50,748 nucleotides of DNA from Sedimentisphaerales bacterium. GTDB lineage: Bacteria; Planctomycetota; Phycisphaerae; Sedimentisphaerales; Anaerohalosphaeraceae. Below the pieces are notes generated by a model, which saw only the letters and a list, made by a program, of their open reading frames with translations, made no database searches and had not been told where the DNA came from. The position numbers and the translations under genes were made by a program. The stretch covers positions 1 to 50,748 of the forward strand of contig JAFGGE010000029.1 of NCBI GenBank assembly GCA_016930745.1, written 5' to 3'. This document shows, in pieces, positions 42,969-50,748 of the stretch; within the stretch, counting starts at the first letter, position 1; the number at the start of each line of letters is the position of its first letter.

Positions 42969-44306
42969 CTACACCAGGACCAGCAGTTCATCGTAGATGC
43001 GTCCGCATTTTTCCGCCGCGTCGGCCCAGCGAAGCCTGCGCACCTCAAAGTTGCCGTGCTCGCGCAGAGTCATCTGCAAAGGCGGATATTTCAAGACGGC
43101 GACGATCTTGTTAGCCATCTCCACCACATCCCAGAAATCCACCTTGAGCACATGCGTCAATACCTCGGACACACCGCTTTGCTTGCTGATCAGGACGGGA
43201 ACGTCATGGTTCAGGGCTTCCAGCGGCGCGATCCCGAACGGTTCGGATACAGAGGGCATGACATAAAGGTCCGCCATTTTATAAACCCGCTGCACATCCT
43301 CGCCATGCAGGAATCCGGTAAAGAGGACCTTATGACCGATTCCCATCTCCGCCGCCATTTCGATGGTTCGCTGCATCATATCGCCGGAACCGGCCATGAC
43401 AAACTTGACATTCTCCATTTCCTCCAGGACTTTTTTGGCGGCCATGAGGAAATACTCCGGACCTTTTTGCATGGTAATACGGCCCAGGAAAAGGACGATT
43501 TTTTCATCGCTGCGGATGGGCGTCGGGGAAAAATTCCAGTTGGGCCTGCCGGTGGATTCAACCCCGTTGTAAACGACTTCGATCTTTTCGCCCGGAACGC
43601 CGTACCGTGATATGACGATATTGCGCGTCAGATAACTGACGGCAATCACACGATCGGCGGCATGCAGACCCCGCCGTTCGATATCGTAGATCCCCTGATT
43701 GACGTGCTCTCCGCTGCGATCGAATTCCGTGGAGTGGATATGGACGACCAGGGGCTTTCCGGTCACTGCGGAAACGGCGATGCCCGCCGGGTAGGTCATC
43801 CAGTCGTGGGCATGAACGACGTCAAAGTCTTCCTCCAAGGCCAGGCGCACCGCCGAGCCGGCGTAGCGATGGACCTCGGAAAACATGTCGCCGCCGTAAT
43901 GTCCGGATCGGAGGCTGTCGTTTCCGTGCATGTGAAGCAGTTCGTCAATCACCTCCTGTCCATGCACCTCGGAAATGCGGTGCTTTGATCGTTTCAGATC
44001 GATCAGGGCCTGCAATTGCTGCTGGTATTCATCGGGCGTTTTATAAGCCTGCAATGGGGAATCAATTGTTTTAATGCGGACGTGGCCCAATTCAGGATAC
44101 GCGTGACCCGCTGGATTCCCGTGGGAAACCGAACGCGGTGTAAGCATTTTTACATGGGTGTTCTGCGGTATATCCACGGATTGAGGCAGTACGAAAACCA
44201 CCTCAATTCCCAAATGATTCATCGCCTTGGTCAGGCCGTAACATGCCGTACCCAGACCACCGCTAATGAAGGGGGGAAATTCCCAGCCGAGCATAAATAC
44301 CTTCAT
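42969..44306 (-). CDS. Glycogen-synthase-like glycosyltransferase (GT4/GT5 type)
   Basis: 445 residues, AGGGGG 6 nt before the ATG. N-terminal MLGWEFPPFISGGLGTACYGLTKAM has the Gly-rich acceptor/donor loop of starch and glycogen synthases. HAHDWMTYPAG, LFLGRITMQKGPEYFL, GFLHGEDVQRVYKMADLYVMPS and the Glu-x7-Glu motif in SEPFGIAPLEAL complete the GT-B fold. Family resemblance is to the archaeal-type GT4 enzymes found beside GH57 and GDE genes. It would polymerise glucose from a nucleotide sugar. First gene of the glucan operon. Confidence 0.88.
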   Translation of the reverse strand: MKVFMLGWEFPPFISGGLGTACYGLTKAMNHLGIEVVFVLPQSVDIPQNTHVKMLTPRSVSHGNPAGHAYPELGHVRIKTIDSPLQAYKTPDEYQQQLQALIDLKRSKHRISEVHGQEVIDELLHMHGNDSLRSGHYGGDMFSEVHRYAGSAVRLALEEDFDVVHAHDWMTYPAGIAVSAVTGKPLVVHIHSTEFDRSGEHVNQGIYDIERRGLHAADRVIAVSYLTRNIVISRYGVPGEKIEVVYNGVESTGRPNWNFSPTPIRSDEKIVLFLGRITMQKGPEYFLMAAKKVLEEMENVKFVMAGSGDMMQRTIEMAAEMGIGHKVLFTGFLHGEDVQRVYKMADLYVMPSVSEPFGIAPLEALNHDVPVLISKQSGVSEVLTHVLKVDFWDVVEMANKIVAVLKYPPLQMTLREHGNFEVRRLRWADAAEKCGRIYDELLVLV

Positions 44307-44912
44307 TGTGCGCCCCCTGGCCTGCGCCTACCTTCCTTGTTCCACGAGCCAAAATCCCTTTCGTCGCCGCGGACCGCGCCCGGCCCGTTTAGACCACGTA
44401 CAAGCATATTATAGAAAGGGGTAGGAACATTAGTCCATGAAATTTTTGAAAAATTTGGCAGGTTTCGGCTTTCTTCTGCCATCCCTAGCTCCATGTCACC
44501 AATCCCTCGATACCAGGCTTAGCACTGTTGACATACCTTCCCGGATTACACCGCATAAAATTATACTTCATTTATCCATATATCGGCTAAAAGAGCGGCT
44601 ATCTTAACGAGAATGAACGGAAAAATTGTTCCAATCCTGGCCTAAAAACGGGATTTTTCGTGAAACCTTCTGCGATATTTTAAGACGTTGACGAAGAGAT
44701 TGAAAAAAAAACTTTCCTCTACATATTTTTTTCACACCCAAAACATACAATCCAGAAATTCCCTACCTTCCTTTCCAGACGCAGCGAGAAAGGGGCGCTC
44801 TTGCCGGTATTTCATGGATTTTCACTTAATTCGTCCTTTCTGCAGGTCGATGAACGCACAGAAAAGTTTAGTCTGGCGATCAATTTGCCCTTTCGAAAGC
44901 GGAGATGGATCT
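44307..44912. other. Gene-free 606-bp intergenic region
   Basis: No convincing gene, tRNA or repeat is seen. It holds the promoter of the minus-strand glucan operon (44408-44437) and, just upstream of it, a 17-bp AT palindrome (AAATTTTT-G-AAAAATTT, 44440-44456). A possible plus-strand promoter is TTGAAA (44700-44705), 18-bp spacer, TATTTT (44724-44729), which would serve the small-protein genes. An open frame from 44688 continues into the DUF2007-like gene but lacks a ribosome-binding site and family similarity. Confidence 0.6.
44408..44437 (-). promoter_or_regulatory. Candidate promoter of the glucan operon
   Basis: Minus-strand TGGACT (44432-44437), 18-bp spacer, perfect TATAAT (44408-44413). 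The leader to the GT4 ATG is about 95 nt. An A/T-rich palindrome just upstream could act as an UP element. Confidence 0.45.
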
Positions 44913-45227
44913 ATGGCGCCAAGGCGCAAACGAAAAAACGAAACGGTCTCCCTGGAGGAGTTCGTAACCGTGGCTTTTGCCGAGGATGTGGATCTGGCCA
45001 AACAATACAAAAAACTCCTCAACGACAACAACATTCCCGCCGCGATCAAGACCGGTCCGGAGCCTGGAACCTCGTTTCCGGGCGTCGCCGTAATGGTCCC
45101 GGAAGATTTCCTGGACGAAGCTCATCTTCTGATTGAATCCGAAGGGGGCTGCAGCGACTTCTATGATATGGTGTTCCACGCGGAGGACGATCATATCCTG
45201 GAAGACGAATTATATGAGGAAGACTAA
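44913..45227 (+). CDS. DUF2007-like putative signal-transducing protein
   Basis: 104 residues from ATG 44913, with GGAGAT 7 nt upstream. The core VDLAKQYKKLLNDNNIPAAI followed by GVAVMVPEDFLDEAHLLIES matches the small DUF2007 fold, a ferredoxin-like domain of unknown role. The N-terminus is basic (MAPRRKRKNE) and the C-terminus very acidic (DDHILEDELYEED). It is cotranscribed with the next small gene. Confidence 0.75.
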   Translation: MAPRRKRKNETVSLEEFVTVAFAEDVDLAKQYKKLLNDNNIPAAIKTGPEPGTSFPGVAVMVPEDFLDEAHLLIESEGGCSDFYDMVFHAEDDHILEDELYEED

Positions 45228-45261
45228 TCATCCGCCCCGGTAACGGGAAATGGGGTATCTC

Positions 45262-45588
45262 ATGAGCGAACATAGCGAACAAGGCAAGAGTTTTATCGAA
45301 CGACGAAAAGAGGTTGTGGATCGTCGGATCGGATTGGATCGCCGGCGGGGTCCCGGCCACCGTCGTACGGAAGAGCGTCGGGCCGCCGAAGAGGGCGAGA
45401 TGACGGAGGATCAATTTGAATTTCTCATGGCCATCGACGAATACAAGCGGGCCAATCAGCGCCCCTTCCCCACCTGGACGGAAGTACTAGAAGTGATCAA
45501 GGCGCTGGGATATCGAAAGGTCGCCGAACCGCAATCGCTCAAATCCTTCAAAAAGGAAACCGATCCGGAACCAGCCCCTGTTCTTTAA
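45262..45588 (+). CDS. Small conserved-looking hypothetical protein
   Basis: 108 residues from ATG 45262 (GGGG upstream); ATG 45250 is possible. The first half is strongly charged, with RR and DRR repeats ([24 protein letters not shown]), and probably disordered or nucleic-acid binding. The second half has a compact domain, [19 protein letters not shown] followed by [20 protein letters not shown], which I associate with short planctomycete proteins of unknown function. It lies 34 bp after the DUF2007-like gene and before a strong terminator. Confidence 0.75.
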   Translation: MSEHSEQGKSFIERRKEVVDRRIGLDRRRGPGHRRTEERRAAEEGEMTEDQFEFLMAIDEYKRANQRPFPTWTEVLEVIKALGYRKVAEPQSLKSFKKETDPEPAPVL

Positions 45589-45608
45589 CCGGAAATACAC
45601 AAGAAAAT

Positions 45609-45655
45609 AAAAAAGCCCTTGCGACAATTTCCTTTGTGCAAGGGCTTTTTCTTTT
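45609..45655. terminator. Strong bidirectional intrinsic terminator
   Basis: GCCCTTGC (45615-45622) pairs with GCAAGGGC (45638-45645), extended by flanking A/T pairs, with a T-rich tract on both strands. It separates the plus-strand small-protein genes from the minus-strand propeller gene and can serve both. Confidence 0.85.
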
Positions 45656-45677
45656 TCGATGCTCGCTTACGAAAGAA

Positions 45678-46910
45678 TCACGGTTTCCTGACATCGAAAC
45701 AATATAAGTTATCATCGTACCGCAGATACAGCCTGCCGCCGGCGACTACCGGATGGGCCCAACTGGGTCCGCTGCCGTCCACTCTCAATTCGCCGGTAAT
45801 GTCACAGGATTGAGGATTGCAGGTTGCCAGGGCCGCCCTGCCGTTGCTTTCGCCGAACAGATACAACATGCCGTCCGCATAGACCAGGGAGCCTTTGCCC
45901 GGCCCCCGAACATTCCACCGGACCTTGCCGGTCCTTAAATCCAGGCAGCTAAATCCATTATTATGGTTGCCGTAGATGTATCCATCCCGGATAACATATC
46001 CCCCATGATGGCACACCATTTCATTCGTCCGATATACCTCCTTTGCCTCAATCCCGGTCCCGTTCGATTCCAGCTTCAAACAGATTCCCCCCTTCCCATA
46101 ACCGTTGGCCCAAAAAACATACCCGTCGGCATAGGCCGGATCCGGGCAGTTGGCCGTATTGTTTGCGCAGAATTCATTGGACCACATGGTCCTTCCGGTA
46201 ACTGCATTTACCCCGATAATTCCCCTGTTGGTGCCCGTCACGATCATTTGTGAGCCTCCTGATCCAACGGGAATACACGAGCCGTATTCCGGTCCTGCGT
46301 TGAATCTGGTTGATTTCCATCGGACACTTCCATCTTTTTTATCAAAAGCCACGATACAATTTGATCCTCCCGGCTTAGCAATTGCCAGGTCCCCCAGGAC
46401 CAGAACGGACTCGGCATACCCCCATCCGCCTGGTTTTCCACCAAGATCGCTCAGATCTTTTGACCAGATTTCTTTGCCATCCTCTGTTTTGAAACATCCC
46501 AACACGCCATTTCCAGAAAGCAGATAGACAAGTCCTTCATCAATGGTCGGGGTGGATCGTGAGCCGGGTGTGCTTTGAGACCAGGCCTTGTCGACGCGGG
46601 TATGCCACATTTTCTGCCCTTGACCGTCCAAAGCAAACAGAATTAAATCATTTCCTACATCGCCTGAGGCGTAAATTACCCCATCGGCGATGGACACGGT
46701 TGAAAATCCTTTACCCAAACCATTAACGTTCCACAACTGGGTTGGTCCCCCCTGCGGCCAGGCTTTTAACAAGCCCGTCTCTGTGCTCTTTCCATCGTGG
46801 TTTGGGCCGCGCCAGCAGGGCCAATTGCCCAGGTCCTGCGCCGACAACAACGAGAAGGCCGACAGTACCGTAAATCCTGTCAGACCGATCCATATTGTAG
46901 TATTTCGCAT
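45678..46910 (-). CDS. Secreted PQQ-type beta-propeller repeat protein
   Basis: 410 residues. The signal peptide ends near LLSAQD. WPCWRGPNHDGKS is the typical planctomycete start of this family. Propeller blades with PQQ-like repeats follow: LFALDGQGQKMWHTRV, CFKTEDGKEIWSKDL, AFDKKDGSVRWKST, GVNAVTGRTMWSNE and CLDLRTGKVRWNVR. No quinoprotein dehydrogenase active-site Cys pair is obvious, so a binding or scaffolding role is more likely. It lies 20 bp downstream of the MBL-fold gene. Confidence 0.87.
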   Translation of the reverse strand: MRNTTIWIGLTGFTVLSAFSLLSAQDLGNWPCWRGPNHDGKSTETGLLKAWPQGGPTQLWNVNGLGKGFSTVSIADGVIYASGDVGNDLILFALDGQGQKMWHTRVDKAWSQSTPGSRSTPTIDEGLVYLLSGNGVLGCFKTEDGKEIWSKDLSDLGGKPGGWGYAESVLVLGDLAIAKPGGSNCIVAFDKKDGSVRWKSTRFNAGPEYGSCIPVGSGGSQMIVTGTNRGIIGVNAVTGRTMWSNEFCANNTANCPDPAYADGYVFWANGYGKGGICLKLESNGTGIEAKEVYRTNEMVCHHGGYVIRDGYIYGNHNNGFSCLDLRTGKVRWNVRGPGKGSLVYADGMLYLFGESNGRAALATCNPQSCDITGELRVDGSGPSWAHPVVAGGRLYLRYDDNLYCFDVRKP

Positions 46911-46930
46911 GGTAAGCCTCTTTCGAACTG

Positions 46931-47800
46931 TTATTTCTGATTTCCGATCCGATTTGTGCTTCGACGATCCATCAGGATCGTGATACGATCATAGATATCT
47001 TTGTCCAGCTTTTCCTTCATGATCGCCCTGGCTTCGCGGATTGGCGTCCGCTGAGTCAAGTGGGTAACCACGATGTGTTCGTTGTGCAGACCCTCCAGAA
47101 GCCGACCAAACTCGTCGATATGCATGTGCCGCCCGGCATCGGCCCGATCCAGATGGTCTTCGATGAAAAAGGTACACTCGGCGATCAACACCTTGCTGTT
47201 GGCCACATAGCTCAGCGAGGAAAAATCCACATACTTGGTATCGCCAAGGTAGGTCACCATGGGAATTTCCACGGGATTGTCGATGGGAATTCCCTGTTTT
47301 TTTAATTCGACTATTTGAGGTCCCGACAGGCCGGCGTATTCTGCCTTGAGCTTACGCCGGGTTTCTATGACCGAATAGCCCACGGAGCCGCGGCAATGCT
47401 TGGTTGGAAACGCCCGTGCAATCAGGTTGGGCTTGATCTTATATTCATCCCCCGGCACTACTCCGACCAGATTCGCGGGAATATGCGATCCATCCAGCCT
47501 GCCCCAGACATCCAGGATTTGACGAATAGAAGGTATCAGGTCCGTCGGCGCCAAGACCGTACCTTCGGTATGCCCGCAGAATTTCCGGTGGGAAAGGTAA
47601 TATGCCAGTCCTGCCGCATGATCCATGTGACCATGGGTCAGCAGCATATGATTGATGGGGATGATCTGGTCGGGCGCCTTGCCGATGTCAAAACAAACAT
47701 CCAATTGAGGTACCGCCACGACCGTTTCTTCTCCGGCCACCGAATAGCCGATGATCTCGATGTCGTCTACTGCAATCCTGGCCAGATTGTGACTGGGCAT
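46931..47800 (-). CDS. MBL-fold metallo-hydrolase, RNase Z-like
   Basis: 289 residues from ATG 47800, with GAGGGAA just upstream; a TTG at 47812 is the longer option. Metal motif THGHMDHAAGL, then a His in TKHCRGSVGYS, Asp in LGDTKYVDF and His in VVTHLTQRTPI, arranged as in RNase Z/ElaC-type hydrolases. The exosite arm of true tRNase Z is not clear, so the substrate is open (tRNA 3' end, cyclic nucleotide or another phosphodiester). Cytoplasmic. Confidence 0.84.
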   Translation of the reverse strand: MPSHNLARIAVDDIEIIGYSVAGEETVVAVPQLDVCFDIGKAPDQIIPINHMLLTHGHMDHAAGLAYYLSHRKFCGHTEGTVLAPTDLIPSIRQILDVWGRLDGSHIPANLVGVVPGDEYKIKPNLIARAFPTKHCRGSVGYSVIETRRKLKAEYAGLSGPQIVELKKQGIPIDNPVEIPMVTYLGDTKYVDFSSLSYVANSKVLIAECTFFIEDHLDRADAGRHMHIDEFGRLLEGLHNEHIVVTHLTQRTPIREARAIMKEKLDKDIYDRITILMDRRSTNRIGNQK

Positions 47801-47905
47801 AGTTTCCCTCAAACGCGATACTTCTCATCATTGGACCACCCAACTGCCCTATCGTAAAGAAATCCGGCTATCCTGTCAAATCAGAGAATAAAATTGACCT
47901 TTCTT

Positions 47906-49951
47906 TCAGTCCCCTTCTTTCAACCACTGGTCAAGCCAGTCCATGACGGTTTTTTGCCATTGAATGGCATTATGCGGCTTCTGGATCCAGTGCCCCTCAT
48001 CTGGATAGTAGAGTAATTTGCTGGGGATTCCAAGCCGCTGGCAGGCATTAAATACAGATAAACCCTGCGTATCGACTACACGAAAATCCAGCGCCCCGTG
48101 AATAATCAGCATGGGGGTCTTCCAGTTTTGCACGTAATTAATCGGATTGTGCTTTTCGTACGATTCAGGATTCGTCCAGGGGGTACCCATATGGTCCCAT
48201 TCCGGAAACCATAGTTCTTCTGTATCAAAATAGGCCATTCGCTCGTCCAGGTTGCCCGCATGGCTGATCAGACAACGGAAGCGGTCCGGCCACTGCCCGG
48301 CAATCCAGTTGACCATATACCCCCCGAAAGAGCCGCCCATCGCTCCGACTCGACTGGCGTCCATCCACGGGTAGCGTTCCAGGGCGGCGGCCAGGCCTTT
48401 TTGCAGATCTTCCAACGGCTTGCCGCCCCAGTCGCCCCGGATCGAGTCGCAAAAATCCTGCCCGTATCCCACCGAGCCGTGAAAATCCACCATCACCGCT
48501 GCATAGCCGGCGCCGGCCTGGATCTGCGGATTCCAGCGGTAGTGGAAGGTGTTGCTGAACGAGCCTTGCGGCCCGCCATGGATCAGGAAGGCTACGGGAT
48601 ATTTTTTCGCGGGATCAAACTCGGCCGGCTTGACCACATAGGCATAGACCGGCTCTTGGTTCCAGCCGGAAAACGTGAATTGCTCATACTCACCCATTTG
48701 TGCCTCGGCCAGCTTTTCCTCGTTTAATCCGGTCAATTTCCGCAAATTCGTTCCATCCGAAAAGACAGAGTATAATTCGACCGGATTTTTCAGATTACAC
48801 AGGCCAAAGAAAATTCGGTTTCCGTAGACGCTCGGCGAATAGACTCGCCCATCCCGCACGATGAGGCTCACCTTATCGGTAGCGATATCAATCGCATAGA
48901 GAGATTGCTGCCCCAGATTCATCGCCGTGGCAAACAGGACCTTGCCATCTCTGGACCAGCCTATCTCGGACGGGCTGCGGTCCCACTGCGGGACCAGCAC
49001 TCGTTCCTTGCCCGTCCGCCAGTCCCGCAGGAGAATCCGAAACCGGTCCGATTCGTATCCCGGACGGGCCATGGCCAGGTACGCCAGGGTTTTGCCATCC
49101 GGGCTAAAAAGCGGCGTAGAGTCCCATGCCTGATTTTTGGGAGTGATCGATTCAGGTTTTTTGCCTGCATCGATCGGGGCCATGAACAGATCGAAATTCG
49201 TCGACCATGGCTCGATCCGCCCGACATCACGGGCGGTAAAAATGATATCCCTGCCGTCCGGCGTGAACGAAATCTCTTCGGCCCCGCCATACGGCACAGA
49301 AGGACTGTCGGCATCCATGTCCCTCATCACATCGGCAGGTTCATTGGCATCGACCGCCATGACAAATACGTGGGACCTCCGCCCATCCTTCCATGTATTC
49401 CAGTGCCGTACAAAGGCCTTTTCATACGTCCGCCCGCTCGCCTTGCGTTTTTCGATGTCGTCCCGTTTTTCTTTGGTCTGCTTGTATGAACTGCCGGGAA
49501 ATACTTCCATACTGAAGGCAATATGAGCACCTGAAGGGGAGACAACCAGATTGCCTACATCCAGGGGCAGTTTCGTTACAGGAACAGCTTCGCCTCCATC
49601 CGGAGCGATTTTAAAAACCTGCGATGTTTCGGTTCGGCTTGACAGGAAATAAATCCACTTGCCATCCGGTGACCATCGAGGGCTGGAATCGTTTTCGGGA
49701 TGGGTCGTCAACTGTCGCAGGCTGCTGCCGTCGGTCCGCATCAGCCATAGATCGGTCCGGCCTCGATTGGCCTCCAGGTCGATTATCTTGACGACAAAGG
49801 CCAGATAGACTCCATCCGGCGAGACCTGCGGATCGCTAATCTGCTTGATAGATATTAAATCGTCTACATTGAATGGATGTTTCTCGATATCCGCGGCCAG
49901 TGAAATCGTACATAAAGATACGGTAAAACATGCCACAATCAATCGCACCAT
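47906..49951 (-). CDS. Secreted S9-family prolyl oligopeptidase-like peptidase
   Basis: 681 residues from ATG 49951 (GGGAGAGG upstream; GTG 49972 possible). The signal peptide is MVRLIVACFTVSLCTISLAAD. The N-terminal propeller has WD40-like/TolB-like blades (SDPQVSPDGVYLAFVV, SSPRWSPDGKWIYFLS). The C-terminal alpha/beta-hydrolase domain carries the triad Ser in GGSFGGYMVNW, Asp in HGALDFRVVD and His in PDEGHWIQKP. It resembles dipeptidyl/acylaminoacyl peptidases and would act on peptides outside the cytoplasm. It lies 23 bp after the upstream gene. Confidence 0.92.
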   Translation of the reverse strand: MVRLIVACFTVSLCTISLAADIEKHPFNVDDLISIKQISDPQVSPDGVYLAFVVKIIDLEANRGRTDLWLMRTDGSSLRQLTTHPENDSSPRWSPDGKWIYFLSSRTETSQVFKIAPDGGEAVPVTKLPLDVGNLVVSPSGAHIAFSMEVFPGSSYKQTKEKRDDIEKRKASGRTYEKAFVRHWNTWKDGRRSHVFVMAVDANEPADVMRDMDADSPSVPYGGAEEISFTPDGRDIIFTARDVGRIEPWSTNFDLFMAPIDAGKKPESITPKNQAWDSTPLFSPDGKTLAYLAMARPGYESDRFRILLRDWRTGKERVLVPQWDRSPSEIGWSRDGKVLFATAMNLGQQSLYAIDIATDKVSLIVRDGRVYSPSVYGNRIFFGLCNLKNPVELYSVFSDGTNLRKLTGLNEEKLAEAQMGEYEQFTFSGWNQEPVYAYVVKPAEFDPAKKYPVAFLIHGGPQGSFSNTFHYRWNPQIQAGAGYAAVMVDFHGSVGYGQDFCDSIRGDWGGKPLEDLQKGLAAALERYPWMDASRVGAMGGSFGGYMVNWIAGQWPDRFRCLISHAGNLDERMAYFDTEELWFPEWDHMGTPWTNPESYEKHNPINYVQNWKTPMLIIHGALDFRVVDTQGLSVFNACQRLGIPSKLLYYPDEGHWIQKPHNAIQWQKTVMDWLDQWLKEGD

Positions 49952-49974
49952 GATCCTCTCCCTGATCGTCACCT

Positions 49975-50748
49975 TTATTGTTGTTTCCTGAGTTCGTACG
50001 CAAATTCACCGGTTTTCGTTATAAAATGCACTCGTCCATCCTGTTTTTCGAAAGGCACTTCCCGCCGTACTTTTCCCTGGGTATCCAGTGACCGCACGGA
50101 CCGGATTTGTGACCCTTCCTTGTAAACGACTTCAAATGAAGGCACATCCGGCAGCGGGGTAAAAACAAGTCGCCATGGTTCTATTTCACAGCGGAAAGCT
50201 CCGTTGGTCTGGAAAGGACCGAAGTCAATCTTCTTTCGCTGGACATTCCATCGGGCTTCCGGGCGAACCTTCTTGACGACCGGTTCGAATCGAATCCCCG
50301 TCACATTCTCGCCATTGCCCTCGGCAACCAGCGTTCCAAGCACATAGGTACGGTCGTCGGTCTCTTCTCCTTCCACGGCATACCGTCCTGCCCCGGAACT
50401 GTAGAGGCCCGTATGCACATCATATCGCCCCGCTCCGAATCGAGCGGGGATTTCCACAATAAGGTCTTTATTAACGATGACGGCGCCGCTCCACTGGCTC
50501 GTGGGCGGATCGGGTTGGGCATCGGCCTGAAAGGCGATCCGGTCGTATCGTTCCGACTGGTCTGTCTTGAAGTGTACGAACACCAAAGCATCCCTTGGTG
50601 TTGGCTCTCTGGCTTCCCAGACAATCGGCAGCCTGAATCGCCGCCGGCCCAGATACTCCAGTTTGCCGCCTGAGACCGAGATCGCCAGACGATTTTCGGG
50701 ATTGTTTCCCCGTGCGTTCACATAAAACGTATTGTCTTTGCGGGATTG
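49975..50748 (-). CDS. Unrecognised protein, 5' end beyond the window
   Basis: 257 residues remain; the frame is open to the window edge (a GTG at 50721 is only an internal possibility). The sequence looks like two or three beta-sandwich domains: RFRLPIVWEAREPTPRDALVFVHF, VEIPARFGAGRYDVHTGLY, and FGPFQTNGAFRCEIEPWRLVFTPLP. The pattern of a charged, aromatic-rich beta protein without Cys suggests the C-terminal part of a larger secreted or surface enzyme, but I recognise no family. It precedes the S9 peptidase gene in the same orientation. Confidence 0.7.
   Translation of the reverse strand, partial: QSRKDNTFYVNARGNNPENRLAISVSGGKLEYLGRRRFRLPIVWEAREPTPRDALVFVHFKTDQSERYDRIAFQADAQPDPPTSQWSGAVIVNKDLIVEIPARFGAGRYDVHTGLYSSGAGRYAVEGEETDDRTYVLGTLVAEGNGENVTGIRFEPVVKKVRPEARWNVQRKKIDFGPFQTNGAFRCEIEPWRLVFTPLPDVPSFEVVYKEGSQIRSVRSLDTQGKVRREVPFEKQDGRVHFITKTGEFAYELRKQQ

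Noticed and set aside
44688..44912. N-terminal extension of the DUF2007-like protein to ATG 44688
   Set aside because: The extra 75 residues are low in similarity to any domain, Cys- and Phe-rich in an irregular way, and the ATG at 44913 has a good ribosome-binding site.
1..50748. tRNA, rRNA, CRISPR, insertion sequences or defence islands
   Set aside because: Reading the intergenic gaps on both strands showed no cloverleaf, direct-repeat array, transposase or terminal inverted repeats; this was by eye, and tRNAscan and Infernal were not run.

Overview
The window looks like chromosomal DNA of an anaerobic planctomycete of the Phycisphaerae / Sedimentisphaerales kind. This is inferred from family signatures, not from a database search. 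The signs are a large secreted beta-helix/LamG protein ending in a planctomycete-style dockerin (a Dx(N)xDGxVD loop followed by an LAEEWL helix), lamin-tail exoproteins, an H-x9-DG type pseudopilin, an ECF-like sigma factor with a long membrane-anchored C-terminal extension, several carbohydrate-active enzymes, and an electron-bifurcating type [FeFe] hydrogenase. I see no rRNA, tRNA, CRISPR array, IS element or phage genes. Coding density is high, and the only gene-free stretch above 300 bp is 44307-44912.

Layout. (1) 1-9.2 kb, plus strand, is an exoprotein block: the 3' part of a beta-helix/lamin-tail protein, a sigma factor fused to a large extracytoplasmic-looking domain, a 1112-residue beta-helix/LamG/dockerin protein and a pseudopilin. 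(2) 9.4-13.1 kb, plus strand, pairs oxygen defence with oxygen-labile metabolism: a rubrerythrin-like ferritin, a nickel superoxide dismutase with a secretory signal peptide, and a two-subunit 2-oxoacid:ferredoxin oxidoreductase. (3) 13.1-14.9 kb, minus strand: N-acetylneuraminate lyase and an M14 peptidase lipoprotein. (4) 15.0-26.2 kb, minus strand, is one long hydrogenase operon in transcription order rex, Cache-HAMP histidine kinase, small [2Fe-2S] protein, hydB, hydA, hydC, single-domain response regulator, hydG, hydF, hydE. A TTGACG-N17-TATACT promoter and a perfect Rex-type palindrome (TGTGAAATATTTCACA) lie upstream of rex. (5) 26.4-33.7 kb is a glycan block with a sialidase-like BNR protein, a GH127 enzyme, a LURP-one/tubby-like protein, a GH43-like propeller, a PfkB sugar kinase and a HAD phosphatase/mutase. 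(6) 33.9-38.2 kb, plus strand: stand-alone receiver, TPR protein and an unusually long type IB topoisomerase. (7) 38.4-39.5 kb: DAHP synthase. (8) 39.6-44.3 kb, minus strand, is an alpha-glucan operon: GT4/5 glycogen-synthase-like enzyme, GH57 amylase, glycogen debranching enzyme. (9) 44.9-45.6 kb: two small soluble proteins closed by a strong bidirectional terminator. (10) 45.7-50.7 kb, minus strand: PQQ-type propeller, MBL-fold hydrolase, S9 peptidase and the 3' part of an unrecognised protein.

How the genes work together. The picture is a fermentative polysaccharide degrader. Secreted carbohydrate-binding proteins and glycosidases feed sugars to kinases and the ferredoxin-linked oxidoreductase. 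The reduced ferredoxin and NADH would be reoxidised by HydABC, controlled by NADH/NAD+ through Rex and possibly by a Cache-domain kinase. Glucan storage is handled by the GT4-GH57-GDE operon. The items most worth a second look are the signal-peptide-bearing Ni-SOD, the extended topoisomerase IB, the altered H-cluster L1/L2 motifs in HydA, and the kinase and receiver embedded in the hydrogenase operon.
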